The position numbers and the translations under genes were made by a program. Of a stretch of 64,000 bases of DNA, positions 30,164 through 42,547 are shown piece by piece. The first letter of the stretch is position 1; every line of letters starts with the position of its first letter. Under the pieces are notes generated by a model that was not told the origin of the DNA, did no database searches, and was given only the letters and a program-made list of their open reading frames with translations. The stretch spans positions 19,431,475 through 19,495,474 of the forward strand of contig CAMGYJ010000008.1 of the NCBI GenBank assembly GCA_946122785.1. Direction: 5' to 3'. The DNA is from Linum tenue. Its lineage: Eukaryota > Streptophyta > Magnoliopsida > Malpighiales > Linaceae.

Positions 30164-31508
30164 TGATAGACCGTTAATTACACATGTTTTTACCCCCGTT
30201 CTTACACCGTTTGAGGTGTTGATTCTCGTGTTTTAGGCCGATTTCACGCTAGGTTGTGCTTGTTTGTGATATTTCAGGTCCTAGTACGCGAATGAGGAGG
30301 CTTGGGAGCGAGTCTAGGGTCGATTGGACGAAGATAGGACGCGTGGCGAGGTGCCCAAGAAGCCGCACGGGCAGAGCGGGGCATCACACGGCCGTGCAAC
30401 TGACAATTGTGGCCATGTGATTTCCGCCGAGAGCAAACACGGGCAACTCAGGAAATCCACACGGCCGTGCAACCCTAGCCGTGTGAGATGGCTGAAGATC
30501 GAACTTAATGGTACGCTGCATTTTGACTCGCACGGCCAGTTGGGTGAGCCACACGGCCGTGTGGCCTGCCCGTGTGAGTCGGGAAACTCTAGTTTTTTAG
30601 CCAATTTCGAGCCAAAGAATCGGATTTTGAGAGCAAAAACAGAGCCCTAGAGAGAGAAAGTACGAAGAACACATCCTAGAAGCTATCTTGGAGCTGGGTT
30701 TCATCGAATCGAGCTTGGAGATCGTCATAGGAGTGGAAATCATCATCCCGGAGCAGATTTTTCCTCATCATTATGAGTATGACTACTCTGATTACTGTTT
30801 TCTCTTCTCTCTCTATGGAGTAGAACCCTTCTCTCACTTGGGTATGAAGAACCCTAGTTCCTTGTGTTAGGGATTTGATTGTAATGACTTGGGATGATAT
30901 TACTGTTTGATTTTAATCGAATGATGCATGTTTATTGAATTGATTGAAGTCTGATCAGCTTTTCTCGATTTTTGCTGCAACCTGAGATAGATAGAATCTT
31001 ATTAGGTTGTTAGAGCCTCTTCATTCGATAGTAGGAGATTGGCTATAAGAGAGTTATCCAGTTTACTGCTTTGTACTGGAATTCAATTTCAGTAGTGGAG
31101 TTCTGTGCTTATTGCTTCAGCTTTCTATCCCGGTGAAGACTAGTCGTCTGCCGGGTAGTTAGACTGAGAGGGCTTGGTCAGCTTAAGAGATTCCAAGCTA
31201 CTGTCGGATCTTCCGCAGTCTAATCAACAGTGAATCAACCCAGGGAAATTACAATTGAACCTAACTAAGGGGCTAGGGGGACTCATTCCCGAGTGACTCT
31301 TTCCTGACTTTGAAAACCGAACAATTTACTGCTTTCTTACTGCTTTTGCTTTAAACAACAATCAATCGAATTAGTTGGCTAGATAATAGACAATCACGGA
31401 GTAAGCAGTAGATCTAGACCCCGGGTTGATAATAAAACTTGCCTGTTACTGCATTCCCGGACTGCGATTACACTTGGTCGCAGTTTGGTGTTGTGTTTTG
31501 GTGTGTCA
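30164..31508 (+). repeat. 3' LTR, family A
   Basis: It spans 1345 bp, starts TGATAGACCG and ends GGTGTGTCA. It is the partner of 19975-21324. Confidence 0.93.
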
Positions 31509-31513
31509 GACAC

Positions 31514-33497
31514 GCCTTCCCATAGACAAGCCCATAGGGAGAAGCCAATCGGGTTTTTATAGGCCGTCCTATATGAGCCAAGAGCATCATCGAGCTTGGT
31601 GGACCAATCCTCGCGGGACTGATCCACCGTCTTTTCAATTATTCGTTTAAGCTCCCGGTTCGTCAGCTCGGCTTGCCCATTTGACTGGGGATGGTAAGCC
31701 ACCGACACCTGATTCTTAACACCATAGCGAGAGAGGAGTTTAGTGAATTGCCCTTGAAAATGGGTTCCTCTATCACTAATGATGGCGCGAGGTGTCCCGA
31801 ACCGGGAGAACAGCTGCTTCAGAAATGAGCAGACCCGTCTTGCATCATTGGTGGGCATGGCTTGAGCTTCTGCCCACCTCGAGACGTAGTCCACTGCAAC
31901 CAGAATGTACAGATTGCCAAAAGATGGAGGGAATAGGCCCATGAAATCGATACCCCAAACATCAAAAATTTCACAAATGACAAAAATATGTTGGGGCATC
32001 TCATCCCGGGAAGAAATGTTACCTGACCTTTGGCAGCGGTTGCACTGTCGTGCGAAGGTGTCTGCATCCTTGAAGAGCGAGGGCCAATAGAAGCCCGACT
32101 GTAGCACCTTCCGCGCTGTGCGGTTTCCTCCATGGTGACCTCCAGTAGGTCCCTCGTGGCATTGAGACAGGATGTCTCCCATCTCGTGCTCCATGACACA
32201 GCGCCGGATCACGCCATCTGCTCCGATCCTGAAGAGGTAAGGATCCTCCCAGAAGTAATGCTTCAGGTCGGAGAAGAACTTGCCGCTTTGCATGAGTGGC
32301 CATCCCCTTTGGTAGCTGCTTGCCCACCAGATAATTGGCAAAGTCAGAATCCCAAGGGACCACGTTGTCCACCAGTGTCATCGCCAGCAATCTCTCACCC
32401 GGGAAGGAATCATCAATCTCTTCCGCGAAGTTGTCCATCGGAGGGGCTTCCAACCGTGAAAGATGATCTGCAGCAACATTCTCGGCTCCCTTCTTGTCCC
32501 GGATCTCTATATCGAATTCCTGCAGAAGCAGGATCCAAAGGATGAGTATAGGCTTTGCATCAGCCTTGCTCATCAGGTAGCGAATCGCCGAGTGGTCAGT
32601 GTAGACCACCACATGGGAGAGCACCAGATAGGGTCGGAACTTATCAAATGCATACACCATAGCGAGGAGCTTCTTCTCAGTGGTGGTGTAATTCTCCTGT
32701 GCATCGTTCAAGGTCTTCGACGCGTAGTAGATGGGCTGGAAGTGCTTCTCGCGTCTCTGACCCAGAACTGCTCCGACAACATAGTCACTCGCATCGCACA
32801 TCAGCTCAAAAGGAAGAGACCAGTCAGGAGTCACCATGATAGGTGCATGGGTAAACTTCTCCTTCAGAGTCTCGAATGTAGCTGTGCACTCAGGAGTGAA
32901 CTGGAATGGTGCATCCTTCTCCAGCAGCTTGGTCAGAGGCAGGGCAATCTTCGAGAAATCTTTAATGAAGCGCCGATAGAATCCTGCATGACCTAGAAAG
33001 CTGCGAATCCCCTTCACAGAAATGGGAGGAGGTAGCTTACTGATCGTCTCAATCTTCGCGCGATCCACCTCAATCCCCTTCTTGGAGATCTTGTGCCCGA
33101 GCACAATCCCCTCACTGACCATAAAATGGCACTTCTCCCAGCTGAGTGCCAGATTAGTCTCATCGCACCTCTTTAGAACGAGTTCTCGGTTATGGAGACA
33201 ATGAGTGAAGGAGTCTCCATAAACCGAGAAGTCATCCATGAAGACCTCCATGATCTCTCCAACCAGTCGGTCGAAGATCGTCAGCATGCATCTCTGGAAG
33301 GTCAGCGGTGCATTACACAGTCCGAATGGAATTCTTCGGTAAGCAAAAGTACCGAAGGGGCAAGTGAATGTGGTATTCGCCTGATCCTCTGGTGCAATAG
33401 GAATCTGGAAATAACCAGACATGCCATCCAAGAAGCAATAAAACTCATGACCAGCCAACCTCTCCAGCATCTGATCAATGAAAGGTAGTGCCAACAC
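31514..33497 (-). pseudogene. Athila-type pol: RT, RNase H and integrase (split pol, fragment 2)
   Basis: On the - strand RT begins at about 33475 inside its palm, with L-P-F-I-D-Q, and shows the F-M-D-D catalytic motif near 33229-33243. RNase H follows with C-D-A-S-D at about 32790 and the T-T-E-K-K block near 32680. Integrase shows an H-H-C-C region at about 32150-32020 and the D, D and E motifs near 31945, 31770 and 31660. The clade call rests on the sequence style of the RT and RNase H blocks. Gag, protease and the RT N-terminus are missing because of truncation at about 33490. Frameshifts lie near 32300-32340 and at about 31540. The gene continues at 19974 after the inserted element. Confidence 0.9.
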
Positions 33498-33501
33498 GTC
33501 A

Positions 33502-36500
33502 AAATTTAATTTTTGTTTAAGATTTACAATAGTGAATCTTAAATTGTCTTATAGCTAAAATGTATAAAACGTATATATAGTGCCAACATGTCATGTTTTT
33601 CATAACTTAATGAGATTAGCAATAGCAAATCTCATTTTGTACAATTCTCATCAATGAGTTTAGCAATAACAAATCTCAATTTTTTTCAATTTGATTAATG
33701 ACTTGGCGATAATGTGAGTTGACCATTGAATTGATCCTTAAAATATTGATTCATGTAAAAATTGGACTTTGATTTCAAAACAATAAAAGATAAGTCGAAT
33801 TAAGGGCAAGAACTGGTATCTTATTAAAATAAATCACAATTACAGATATTATTACAATTATACAAAATAAAAACATTAAAACTGACAGAACCAGACCAGT
33901 TCAACCCAAAACCAAACCGGTTCAGCCCAAAAACCAAACCGGGTACTGTTGCAAACTTGGGGAACAAGCTCCCTTTTCCTATAAAAGAGCTCATTTGCTC
34001 TTACATGAGGACAGGTTTTTGGAGGAGGGCTTCTTCTCCTTCTCATCGTTCCCACAGACAGCTTCTGTTTATTTTTCTTCTTCATCTGCTTTTCTGATCA
34101 AGAAACACAAAAAGAGCAGAAACTCTGCAAATTCCAACTATCCTTCTACCTCTTTAGCCACAAAAATCCTAAACAAAGAAAGATAAAACAACAAAAGTTC
34201 CCTTTACACTTTCTCCTTCTCGCTCAAAACCCACACACAGACAGAAAAGAGAAGCCAAAATAGAGAAACCTTATCCCTTACTTCCTTTTCTTCTTCTTAT
34301 CCGATGTACACCAACACACTTCAGTCCCTTTCCTAAACACAACCAAAAACCAGAGGGAGACAGAAAAGAGAATCCAGAGCAAAGGACTGGGAGGGGCAGA
34401 AAAAAACGTCAAGCATTCACAAAACAGAAGAGGGGGACTCTTTCTGGCTGTTTCTCTTCTTCTTAACCATATTTGGCACTCTTCCTTGCTGCCTCCCTTC
34501 TTCCACTTCCTCTGTTCTTAGAAAAGATACAAACAACCTAGCAAGAGAAGCCACAAACAGAAAAACAAGAAATAAAGAACTACTTCTTTCCTTCTTCTTA
34601 GTCGACACACAGCAGAAACGAAAGAAAGAGAGAAAAAGAAACATACGAGGAGGTAGCAAACTCCCACAGAAGCTGGGCAAAAGGAGGCAGAGTCATCTCC
34701 AAGCTACAAACAATCAAAGGTTGGTAACACTGAACTCAATCATACAACTATCGTCATCAGCTTCTTCATCCATAGCAATCACTTCTTTCTAGTTATGTAA
34801 AGCTTCCAAAACTAAAACACAATCATCCCAAGCAAACTATAAGTGGACTAATTTCGTTTAAAAGATGAAGAATACTAAGCCAATCTTAGTTAAGTTGCAA
34901 CTTGATCTGAAAAGTTAAAAGGAACCAAACCCAAGCAACTCCAACCAAAGTATAAAATGACTATTTCCCAATAATCCTTATCCTTCTCTGCTTTTGTTTA
35001 TGTTATTCGCCATCTATATTGGTCATATTTTAGCTTACTTTCTTTGCTTAGTTTCTTTAAGAGGGTTGTCCTCTTATTGTTATATTAAGCTATAAAGTAT
35101 AATCCATATCTAGAACAACCAAACCACTTGGTAATCACAAGCAACAACTGTGTTTCCAGTGTAGTAATGAACTTATTTCCCCACTTTGTTAGTTTTAACC
35201 AATCAAAGAATTTTAATCACAATATTTCATCTTTTTGGTCACAAATCTATCAACCAAAACAAACAACCAAATTCAAGCTTTCAGATTTCAGGTTTCAAAG
35301 TACCAAAACCTAACCAAAAACCAAACTTAGCACCAAATATGAGTTTTAAGCCATTAATCGCCAAAACCCAAAAAACTGCCTAAATATCAGTCAACTTTCA
35401 AAACCCTAAAATCCCCCAATTTCCAGGAGCAAACTTAAAAAAGGGTAACCTACCCCATCCTGCGGCCGCCGGCATCGTCGATGGTGCTGCGACTACTCCC
35501 TCCTTCTTCTCCTCGATCAAACCCAAAGAACCCCCAATAGCCATGCATCAAACACTTATCCAAAGTCGAAATCGAACGAAACACAGACATGCAACCCAAT
35601 GATACCTACCTCCGACTATCGTCGTCACCGTCGTCATCATCTCCGGCATTGACACTCGCCGTCGTTTTGCCACGGCCGCCGTCGTTCTCGCCACTGCCGC
35701 CGTCTTTCATTTATTATTTCCTTCTCACTACCATCAGTACAGATAAAAGGAGAAGGCAAATCGCAGGAGGGGTGCATATTTCCCTTTGACGCTTGCTTTA
35801 ACAAAAAAAATGAAGAGAAGAAGAGGAAAGGGCGCTAGCCCTTCTCTTTTCTTTTTGGTTCGTACAGAGCAGAGGGAAAGAGAAAGAAACCGAGAGAGGA
35901 GGAAGCGAGGTGAGAGACGGCCACCAAAGGCCTAACTACCCGCCCAATTTTGTTATTTTTACATCCATAATAACTCAATTAACTTACCACTTTAATTACC
36001 TTAATAAATTTTGTTATTTTTACATCCATAATACGAAAAATCCATATCAACTTAACATGTTAATTTTTTAGTTTGGCTTAACTGGGATACTCTAAACATT
36101 TCTAAATATTAAAACCTTTTGAATTATTACCCTCATTTAGGCTTCTATTTTTCATACATATCCTTACTTACCTAGAAGATTTTCTTCATACGAAATCTCG
36201 GTCAATAGAACTTGATAGTCGTTCTTGTTGAATTTCTTTCAAAGATCTAACATTCAATCATTAAATTGAAACATCATAAAAACATTTCCTCAGAACTCGA
36301 ATTATCATCCAATCATCAACATTTATCACTCAAAATTACAACCCAACTACGTGGACTTTGATCCCAATTCCTCGGGTACGTAGGCAACCAATAGGTTTCA
36401 AGTCCAACTAATCAAAAACTTTCTGCACATTTCAACATGTGAGACTCAACATTTTAAAACCTATCAATTTAATCGAACTACGTGGACTTTGATCCCGACT

Positions 36501-36951
36501 ACTCGGGTACGTAGGCAACCGATAGGTTCGAGTCCAACCAATCTAAAAACCATTTTCTTACGTCAATAGACGTGAAAAATCTGTAACTTTAAATTCAAAT
36601 TTACACTAATCATATCGTCCGATTGGACTCTAAAAATTTACATTTAATTAAAAAATAATTAAAAATTACGCTTAAATACACAAATAAATCACAGTTAATA
36701 ATACACCCAACTTCTAAAAACTTATCGATTTACGTAGTACCCATTATGGGGCATTGTGGGGTGTGAATACACTTCCCCACATGTAACCATACTCCCGAAC
36801 CTAGAACAATCTAAAATTCGCAGACCAGAATTCTAGTTTTAACAAAAAAATTAAAACCGGAAAATGGTGTTCGACCCACCCCAAAGCACGGTCGATGGCG
36901 ACTCCGATCAGTTCGCGAGCTTTCCCCGATTTTCCGAGGGCGGTTGCGACA
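33502..36951 (+). repeat. LTR 1 of the LARD-like element, 5'-truncated
   Basis: It is nearly the same as 42591-46040. It contains two copies of a block with CTACGTGGACTTTGATCCC and CGGGTACGTAGGCAACC (about 36349-36412 and 36476-36540), a motif common in the LTRs of Tat/Ogre-like elements. No gene is seen. The ORFs in it are repeated only because the LTR is repeated. Confidence 0.85.
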
Positions 36952-36952
36952 G

Positions 36953-36970
36953 TGGCGACTCCGCTGGGGA
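36953..36970 (+). promoter_or_regulatory. Primer binding site, tRNA-Arg type
   Basis: TGGCGACTCCGCTGGGGA lies 1 nt after the LTR end. This is the site usual in Ogre/Tat elements. Confidence 0.85.
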
Positions 36971-39900
36971 CTTATGAGAGTCGACCTACATTAACAATCG
37001 ATAAGTATTTTCTAACTTTCTTAATGGGTGTTATGTGTTTACGATATTTATTTGCGTTTTAATTTATGTAGTATTAAAGTTATTGCATTCATGCATAAAG
37101 CTCTATACCCGAGCTCTACCTTTAGAAACTGAAAGGAGTACCGTGACTTCTACAATAGTAGAGGAATAACTCGAAACTTTCTAACCAAGTTGAACTCAAA
37201 TCCGAGGATGATTTGAGGTATCACGCTAAACTCGAAAGGGTTATAGTGTGGTACAACTTGGGAGCCAAATTCCTAGGGACTCCTATCCAGCATATAGTTT
37301 ACCTAGAAACTACTTAAAGTGCAACTTATCCCAGAGCCTACCCAAAAACACGACGTTATGCTGCCGAAAAACCCTAGGTTTACCTCAATAATTCAAAAGT
37401 TTGTGAAAGAGTTTATATTATGATAAGTTCATAACTTACTTATGTCGGATAATGTGTTTTTTTTTCAATTATTCGTGAATGATATACTTTGATTATATGT
37501 ATGAAGGAATTTTAAACTCATTACGCCATCATTTCCTCATTCATTCACATTAATCATCTAAATTTATTTTTATAAAATAGACATGCAACCACCGAAAATC
37601 ATTTCACATTTACATCATTAGCATAAGCATCAATCTCGCACATACATACCATTTAGTCACATGACAGAATTTAACATTTATAAATCATAATCAAGGATTT
37701 TCTAAAGTTGCTCATCCACAAGGACCAGTTAAACCCTTTAGTACACAACCAAATCCAATGTTGTGCTCAGTATGGAGTCAATCCATAAAGAATTGGAAGA
37801 CATCAAAAGAAGGGTTATGGGACTCGAAGACATGAAAGAAGAAGTTAGCATGATCTTGAATATATTGACCAACAAGGGGAAGACACTAGAATTGAAAGTT
37901 GATGATGTGTCATCCGATGGTCAAAACTTATTCCAACAATACGGCAAAGTGGAAACTGTAGAAGACTTCAAAAAGCATGGCAAACTTGGATAAGAGAGAG
38001 AGAGAGAGAGAGAGATTTTTATTCAAGGTGAACCATCAAAAGGAAGAAAACGGAGTCACTCCCCTAAAAAAAATCAAACTCATCCATTGTCGTACATCTA
38101 TACCAATATTACAACTTCCAAACTTCATTGTTCGATCAACTTTTCAAAATTTGTCCTCAGTATCACCAAATGTTCTCCGGAGAGACACAAATCAAATTTT
38201 ACCCTATCTCTTCCACCAATGCCAAATTTCACCCTCAATTACCCTGAAGATGCCTACACATTCCTATTTTGAGTGAGACTCTACAACCCAATATCCAAGA
38301 GGGTATAGAGCCAACAGACAATGTGATCACCATTCTAGAGTTCCGGGACACTCAGTGGAAAATTTCAATACCCTAAACACAAGGGTACAAGAAATGGTGA
38401 AAGCCGGATGCATGGTTGAAGTTCAAAGAAGAAGCCAATTGTCAAAACATCAACAAAAGCCCACTCCCAAGATCAGTTGGTAGACATACAAGGAGATAAA
38501 GCTTGATTCAAGACTTGATCTTTATCAAATAAATTTCAAGATACTTTACTTTGTTGAATCAACCTTTACTTTGATAATGAAGAATAAAATATCATTTGCA
38601 TTTCCATTCATTTGGGACATTGTGTGACTAATACCAATCTTGATCAAGGATTTTGCATAAATGATTCTTTTTCAAAATGATGATTATCTCTTCCAAATCT
38701 TTAAAATCAACTTTTCTTCTCTAAAAATGGGATCCTTAAAATGCATTTCATATTTACAAGTTGAGCCACGAGATTTTCATATCAAGCAACCATAAGCACC
38801 CCACTGGTGCTGAGTGATTTTAAACACCCTATCGGTGTCATGAATTTGAGCACTCCGCTAATGTTGAAAGCCTGCTTAGTTTACTAAACTTGAGAGTATA
38901 AACACCCCACTGGTGTCCATAAATTATGTGAGCTAAATAGTCAAAGGGTGTAACGAAGGTACGACACTAGGCTACTTTTAGAAGCTTGTCACTACCATAA
39001 CCAATCTCTACCAAAGTAGGACACAACTAGATACAAGCTCGAGTAGTCGAAGTATGATCCATAACGAGCAAGATGCCAACATATAATAGTCAAGTCCTCG
39101 TGAAACTCTCGCTTCCAGAAGACAAAGGAGTACAACAAAGACACGACATTAGTAATATGTCTCCCTCCGGAGAGGAATGTCCAAGTCTCCTAGCCAACAA
39201 GAAGGGCCACTCACATAGATTGATATACCGACGAATCTCCTAACTCTTTGAAGTTGGTGCACGAAATCAAAACAATCAAAATGACACCATGTATGGGGGC
39301 ATAACAAAGTCAAGTAACTCCCGCACAAAAAATCAAAGAAAAGGCCAAAAGAGGAAAGAAAAAAGGCCATCAAAATAAAAAGAAAAACAATGTGGGACTC
39401 ACACGTCAGATGCCCCTACAAGAGCGCTTGAAATTAAACCCCAGTCAAACTCATCACGAGTTACTAGTTATCTTTGCCAAAAGGACCAAAGGGTGATTCC
39501 AAGTATACCTTCGACGTCATCACAAGAGCGATGTAGAGTCATTCTCTCAATCAACCTGTCTACATACTCCTGCGGGGCTAGTCAAAAAATTAATCACCTT
39601 ACCGAAGGAAGGGTATATGCATGCCAAGTTTGAAGAAAATACAAGATAACCCCATTGAGAAGGATTCCCAAGAAAAGAATGTCAACATAAGCTAAAGTGC
39701 ATCCCATGATTATCCTCGTTATCCGTCATTGCAATTCTCACTTTCAAGCTAAATTAGAACCACCATGATACGAAGAATTCAACATTCATGATCACAACAC
39801 AAAGGTCTTCAACGTTCATTATTCTGTGAGCCAATGAGATGTAGAAGCCTGCATCATACCAAGACCTCCTTTATCCATTCCGTATAAGGCCAAAATATGA

Positions 39901-42532
39901 CCTCAACAATTGAGAATATTTTCATAATCCAGCTTCTACTCAAATGACCTCAGTTACTTCGCTACTCAAGCTTACCCCTCAAAACCAAAACTCCAAGACA
40001 TTGGGGGCAACATGTTTCAAGAAGAACCACCATTTTCATGGAAAATGAGACTTCATCAACGTATATTTTTTTATCCCTCAGTTAACGTCACACTTTGGGG
40101 GCAAGCCAGATCTCTTAGCAAAAAAAAACTTTACACGAGACCGCTTACCATTAGAGTCTACTAGACAGGAGCTCCTTCATGACAATTCGAGAACTTTTAC
40201 CGCAAGACCATACAAAGATCACCCATTCTCTCTATGATCAGTCTCTACCTCGAGCACATTTAACCATCAACATTGTGACCAGAATCTTGATAGTAGCCGA
40301 AGTGTCGTATACTCGGAGCACCCATAGGAATGAGTGAAAATGAAATTGAGCGTAAGAGTGAGAATAAAAGTGAGGGCTTGTGGATATTCTCATGGCTTGA
40401 TTAATGAAAAACAAATTTCTAAACAATGCGGCAATAAACACAAAAGAAATCATTTTTCTCATATTGCACACATTTCCCTTAAGCGAGGCTTAGATTTCTA
40501 AAATCAGGTTCCCATTATGCTTTTTCAACCAAGATATTTCAAAACATTATTTACATTCATTTTAAGTCAAGATTGGTGAAAGTCGCACTTTGTTTCGAAG
40601 AACGGAAGGCAAATAACATATTCTCGGGGGGCAAAAATGGTGCTACCCATAAAGAAAGAAGAAAATGGTTCTCCAAACCCCTCAAATCATGAGTAAACGG
40701 GTAATCTCAAAGATCTTGAATCATTATGTTCATGCTACCCAACCAGTCAATCAAACTATTTTTCAACGAAGTATTTTGCACCTCACACCTCCCGCGAAGT
40801 CAGTCAAGCATGTGTATAAACCGACATCAACAAGACAATATCCCGATGTGACAAATTACTCTTAGCACAACACAACATGCTTGCATGGCAAGAAGATCAA
40901 TCTAACTAAAATAACACATTATCCCCAAACTACCATGCTACAAAATCATCCTACATAACCAATTCACCATGCACATATATTGAAGATCATATGGCTAACA
41001 CATCCGCCACTCAAGCACCAGTGTCCAAGTTGGAGAAAACAGGGGACCATCCTTCCATCAGTCCCCGGGAAGTGACATACATTGGACTCACTGAACATAC
41101 AAAGAGGAAATACTAGACTGCAAGCCCATTTCCGCAAGATAATGACACGCTAAAGAAAGAATGAACCCGCCGACGACACCCATGTTACTCCTGTGCGAGC
41201 ACAACCAAGGATCAAGTTTACTAAAAGGGAATGACATATTTTCCTTGTGGATGATCGAATTAAGATAATCCATCAAAAGAAAAACAAGAAGACCATGATT
41301 AGGGATTATGCTTGTTCATTTGCATACCCTTCAAGACATCATTACATAACTCATCATACAAATTTTTCAAATGCACTTGACATACATCATATGGCATAAT
41401 TTCCGAATGCACTTCAAACTAATCATATGACATCATCCATTAGGTAGCAAATCTCAAGAAATTCATAACCAAAGTAAACATCAATAATTTTCAAAGTTCA
41501 CTTAAACTGAAAGAACATTTTCATCGACATATCTCATCATGATATTGCATCATATCATATAATCATAAACATTTGACATCACATACAAACTTTGCAAGTT
41601 CAAGTTCTAGACCTATCTGAATTTCGTCTAGAATTTCTCAATTGGTTGCTTTAACATTTTCTATCAAACATACAACTCCATGTCACCTATGATTAAGGTT
41701 TTAAACAAAAACTCTGCATATCCTCAAACATTAGAAGGCTACACTGCGAAGAAAGCTACATTGCGAGCGAAATCAATTAACACCCACAAGAAGGCTACAC
41801 TGCCAGGGAGTTAATCAGAACTCACTAGAAGGCTACACTGCAAGGGAAACCCATCAGCACCCACAAGTTGGCTACATTGCGAGGGAGCTAATTAGGGCAC
41901 ACTAGGAAGCTACATTGCGAGAAATTAATTAGTACCCACAAGTAGGCTACACTACAAGGGAGCTAATCAGGACCCATAAGAAGGCTACACTGCGAAGAAA
42001 GCTACATTGCGAGGGAAATCAATTAACACCCACAAGAAGGCTACACTGCCAGGGAGTTAATCAGAACCCACTAGAAGGCTACACTGCGAGGGAAACCAAT
42101 TATCACCCACAAGTCGACTACATTGTGAGGGAGCTAGTTAGGACCCACTAGAAGGCTACACTGCGAGGGAAACCAATCAGCACCCACAAGTTGGCTACAT
42201 TGCCAGGGAGCTAATTAGTACCCACTAGAAAGCTACATTGCGAGAAACTAATTAGTACCTACATCTAGGCTACACTGCCAGGGAGCTAATCAGTATTCAT
42301 GACACAACCACACTACGACGGAAGCCAATTGGTACCTACATCTAGGCTACACTGCAGAGGAACTAATCAGCACCCACTCCAAGACTATGCCACATGGGAG
42401 CTAATCAATGACTTCAAAACTTCCAAGAAGTTGGTTAATGCACCAAACAAAAATATCGCAATACAATTAGTAAACCGACCAAAATGGTGTGCTATGATAA
42501 CTTTGTATACCTCTTAAAAACTAAGAGATATA
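36971..42532 (+). other. Internal region of the LARD-like element, no gag-pol
   Basis: 5.6 kb without a recognisable retroelement protein. A 76-codon ORF at 37763-37993 with a heptad-like Leu/Ile/Glu pattern could be a gag remnant. It ends just before an (AG)n tract at 37993-38014. Small repeats of the form CACCCCACTGGTG occur at 38796-38915. The 3' part holds a tandem array (41735-42385). Confidence 0.6.
41735..42385 (+). repeat. Tandem array of a ~38-bp unit in the LARD internal region
   Basis: About 15 imperfect copies of a unit built on GGCTACACTGCGAGGGAGCT followed by AATTAG and ACCCACAAG, with unit lengths of 37-56 bp. Alternating units carry either GAGCTAAT or GAAACCAAT after the core, which suggests a two-unit higher-order repeat. 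The array ends about 150 bp before the polypurine tract. Confidence 0.85.
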
Positions 42533-42547
42533 CAAAGGGGGGCAACT
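42533..42547 (+). promoter_or_regulatory. Polypurine tract
   Basis: ACAAAGGGGGGCAAC directly precedes the LTR start TGTAGACACC at 42548. Confidence 0.8.

Larger units (their letters stand above)
19975..31508 (+). mobile_element. Second non-autonomous Athila-related LTR element, TSD GACAC, with three nested insertions
   Basis: GACAC flanks it at 19970-19974 and 31509-31513. The order is 5' LTR 19975-21324, primer site 21331-21348, acidic ORF 21462-22683, post-ORF box, long noncoding region, polypurine tract (about 30148-30163) and 3' LTR 30164-31508. It lacks protease, RT, RNase H and integrase. The TRIM 22828-23460, the inverted-LTR element 23491-27123 and the solo LTR 27505-28923 entered later. 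Removing them leaves an element of about 5.8 kb, close to the 5.5 kb of the related copy at 11987-17495. Confidence 0.95.

Noticed and set aside
34417..34680. Repeated ORFs in the large LTRs (also at 43506-43769, 35589-35789 and 44678-44878)
   Set aside because: They are duplicated only because the LTR is duplicated, have low-complexity composition and no motifs.
41735..42385. CRISPR-like array
   Set aside because: The units are contiguous imperfect tandem repeats without unique spacers, and the DNA is a plant retroelement.
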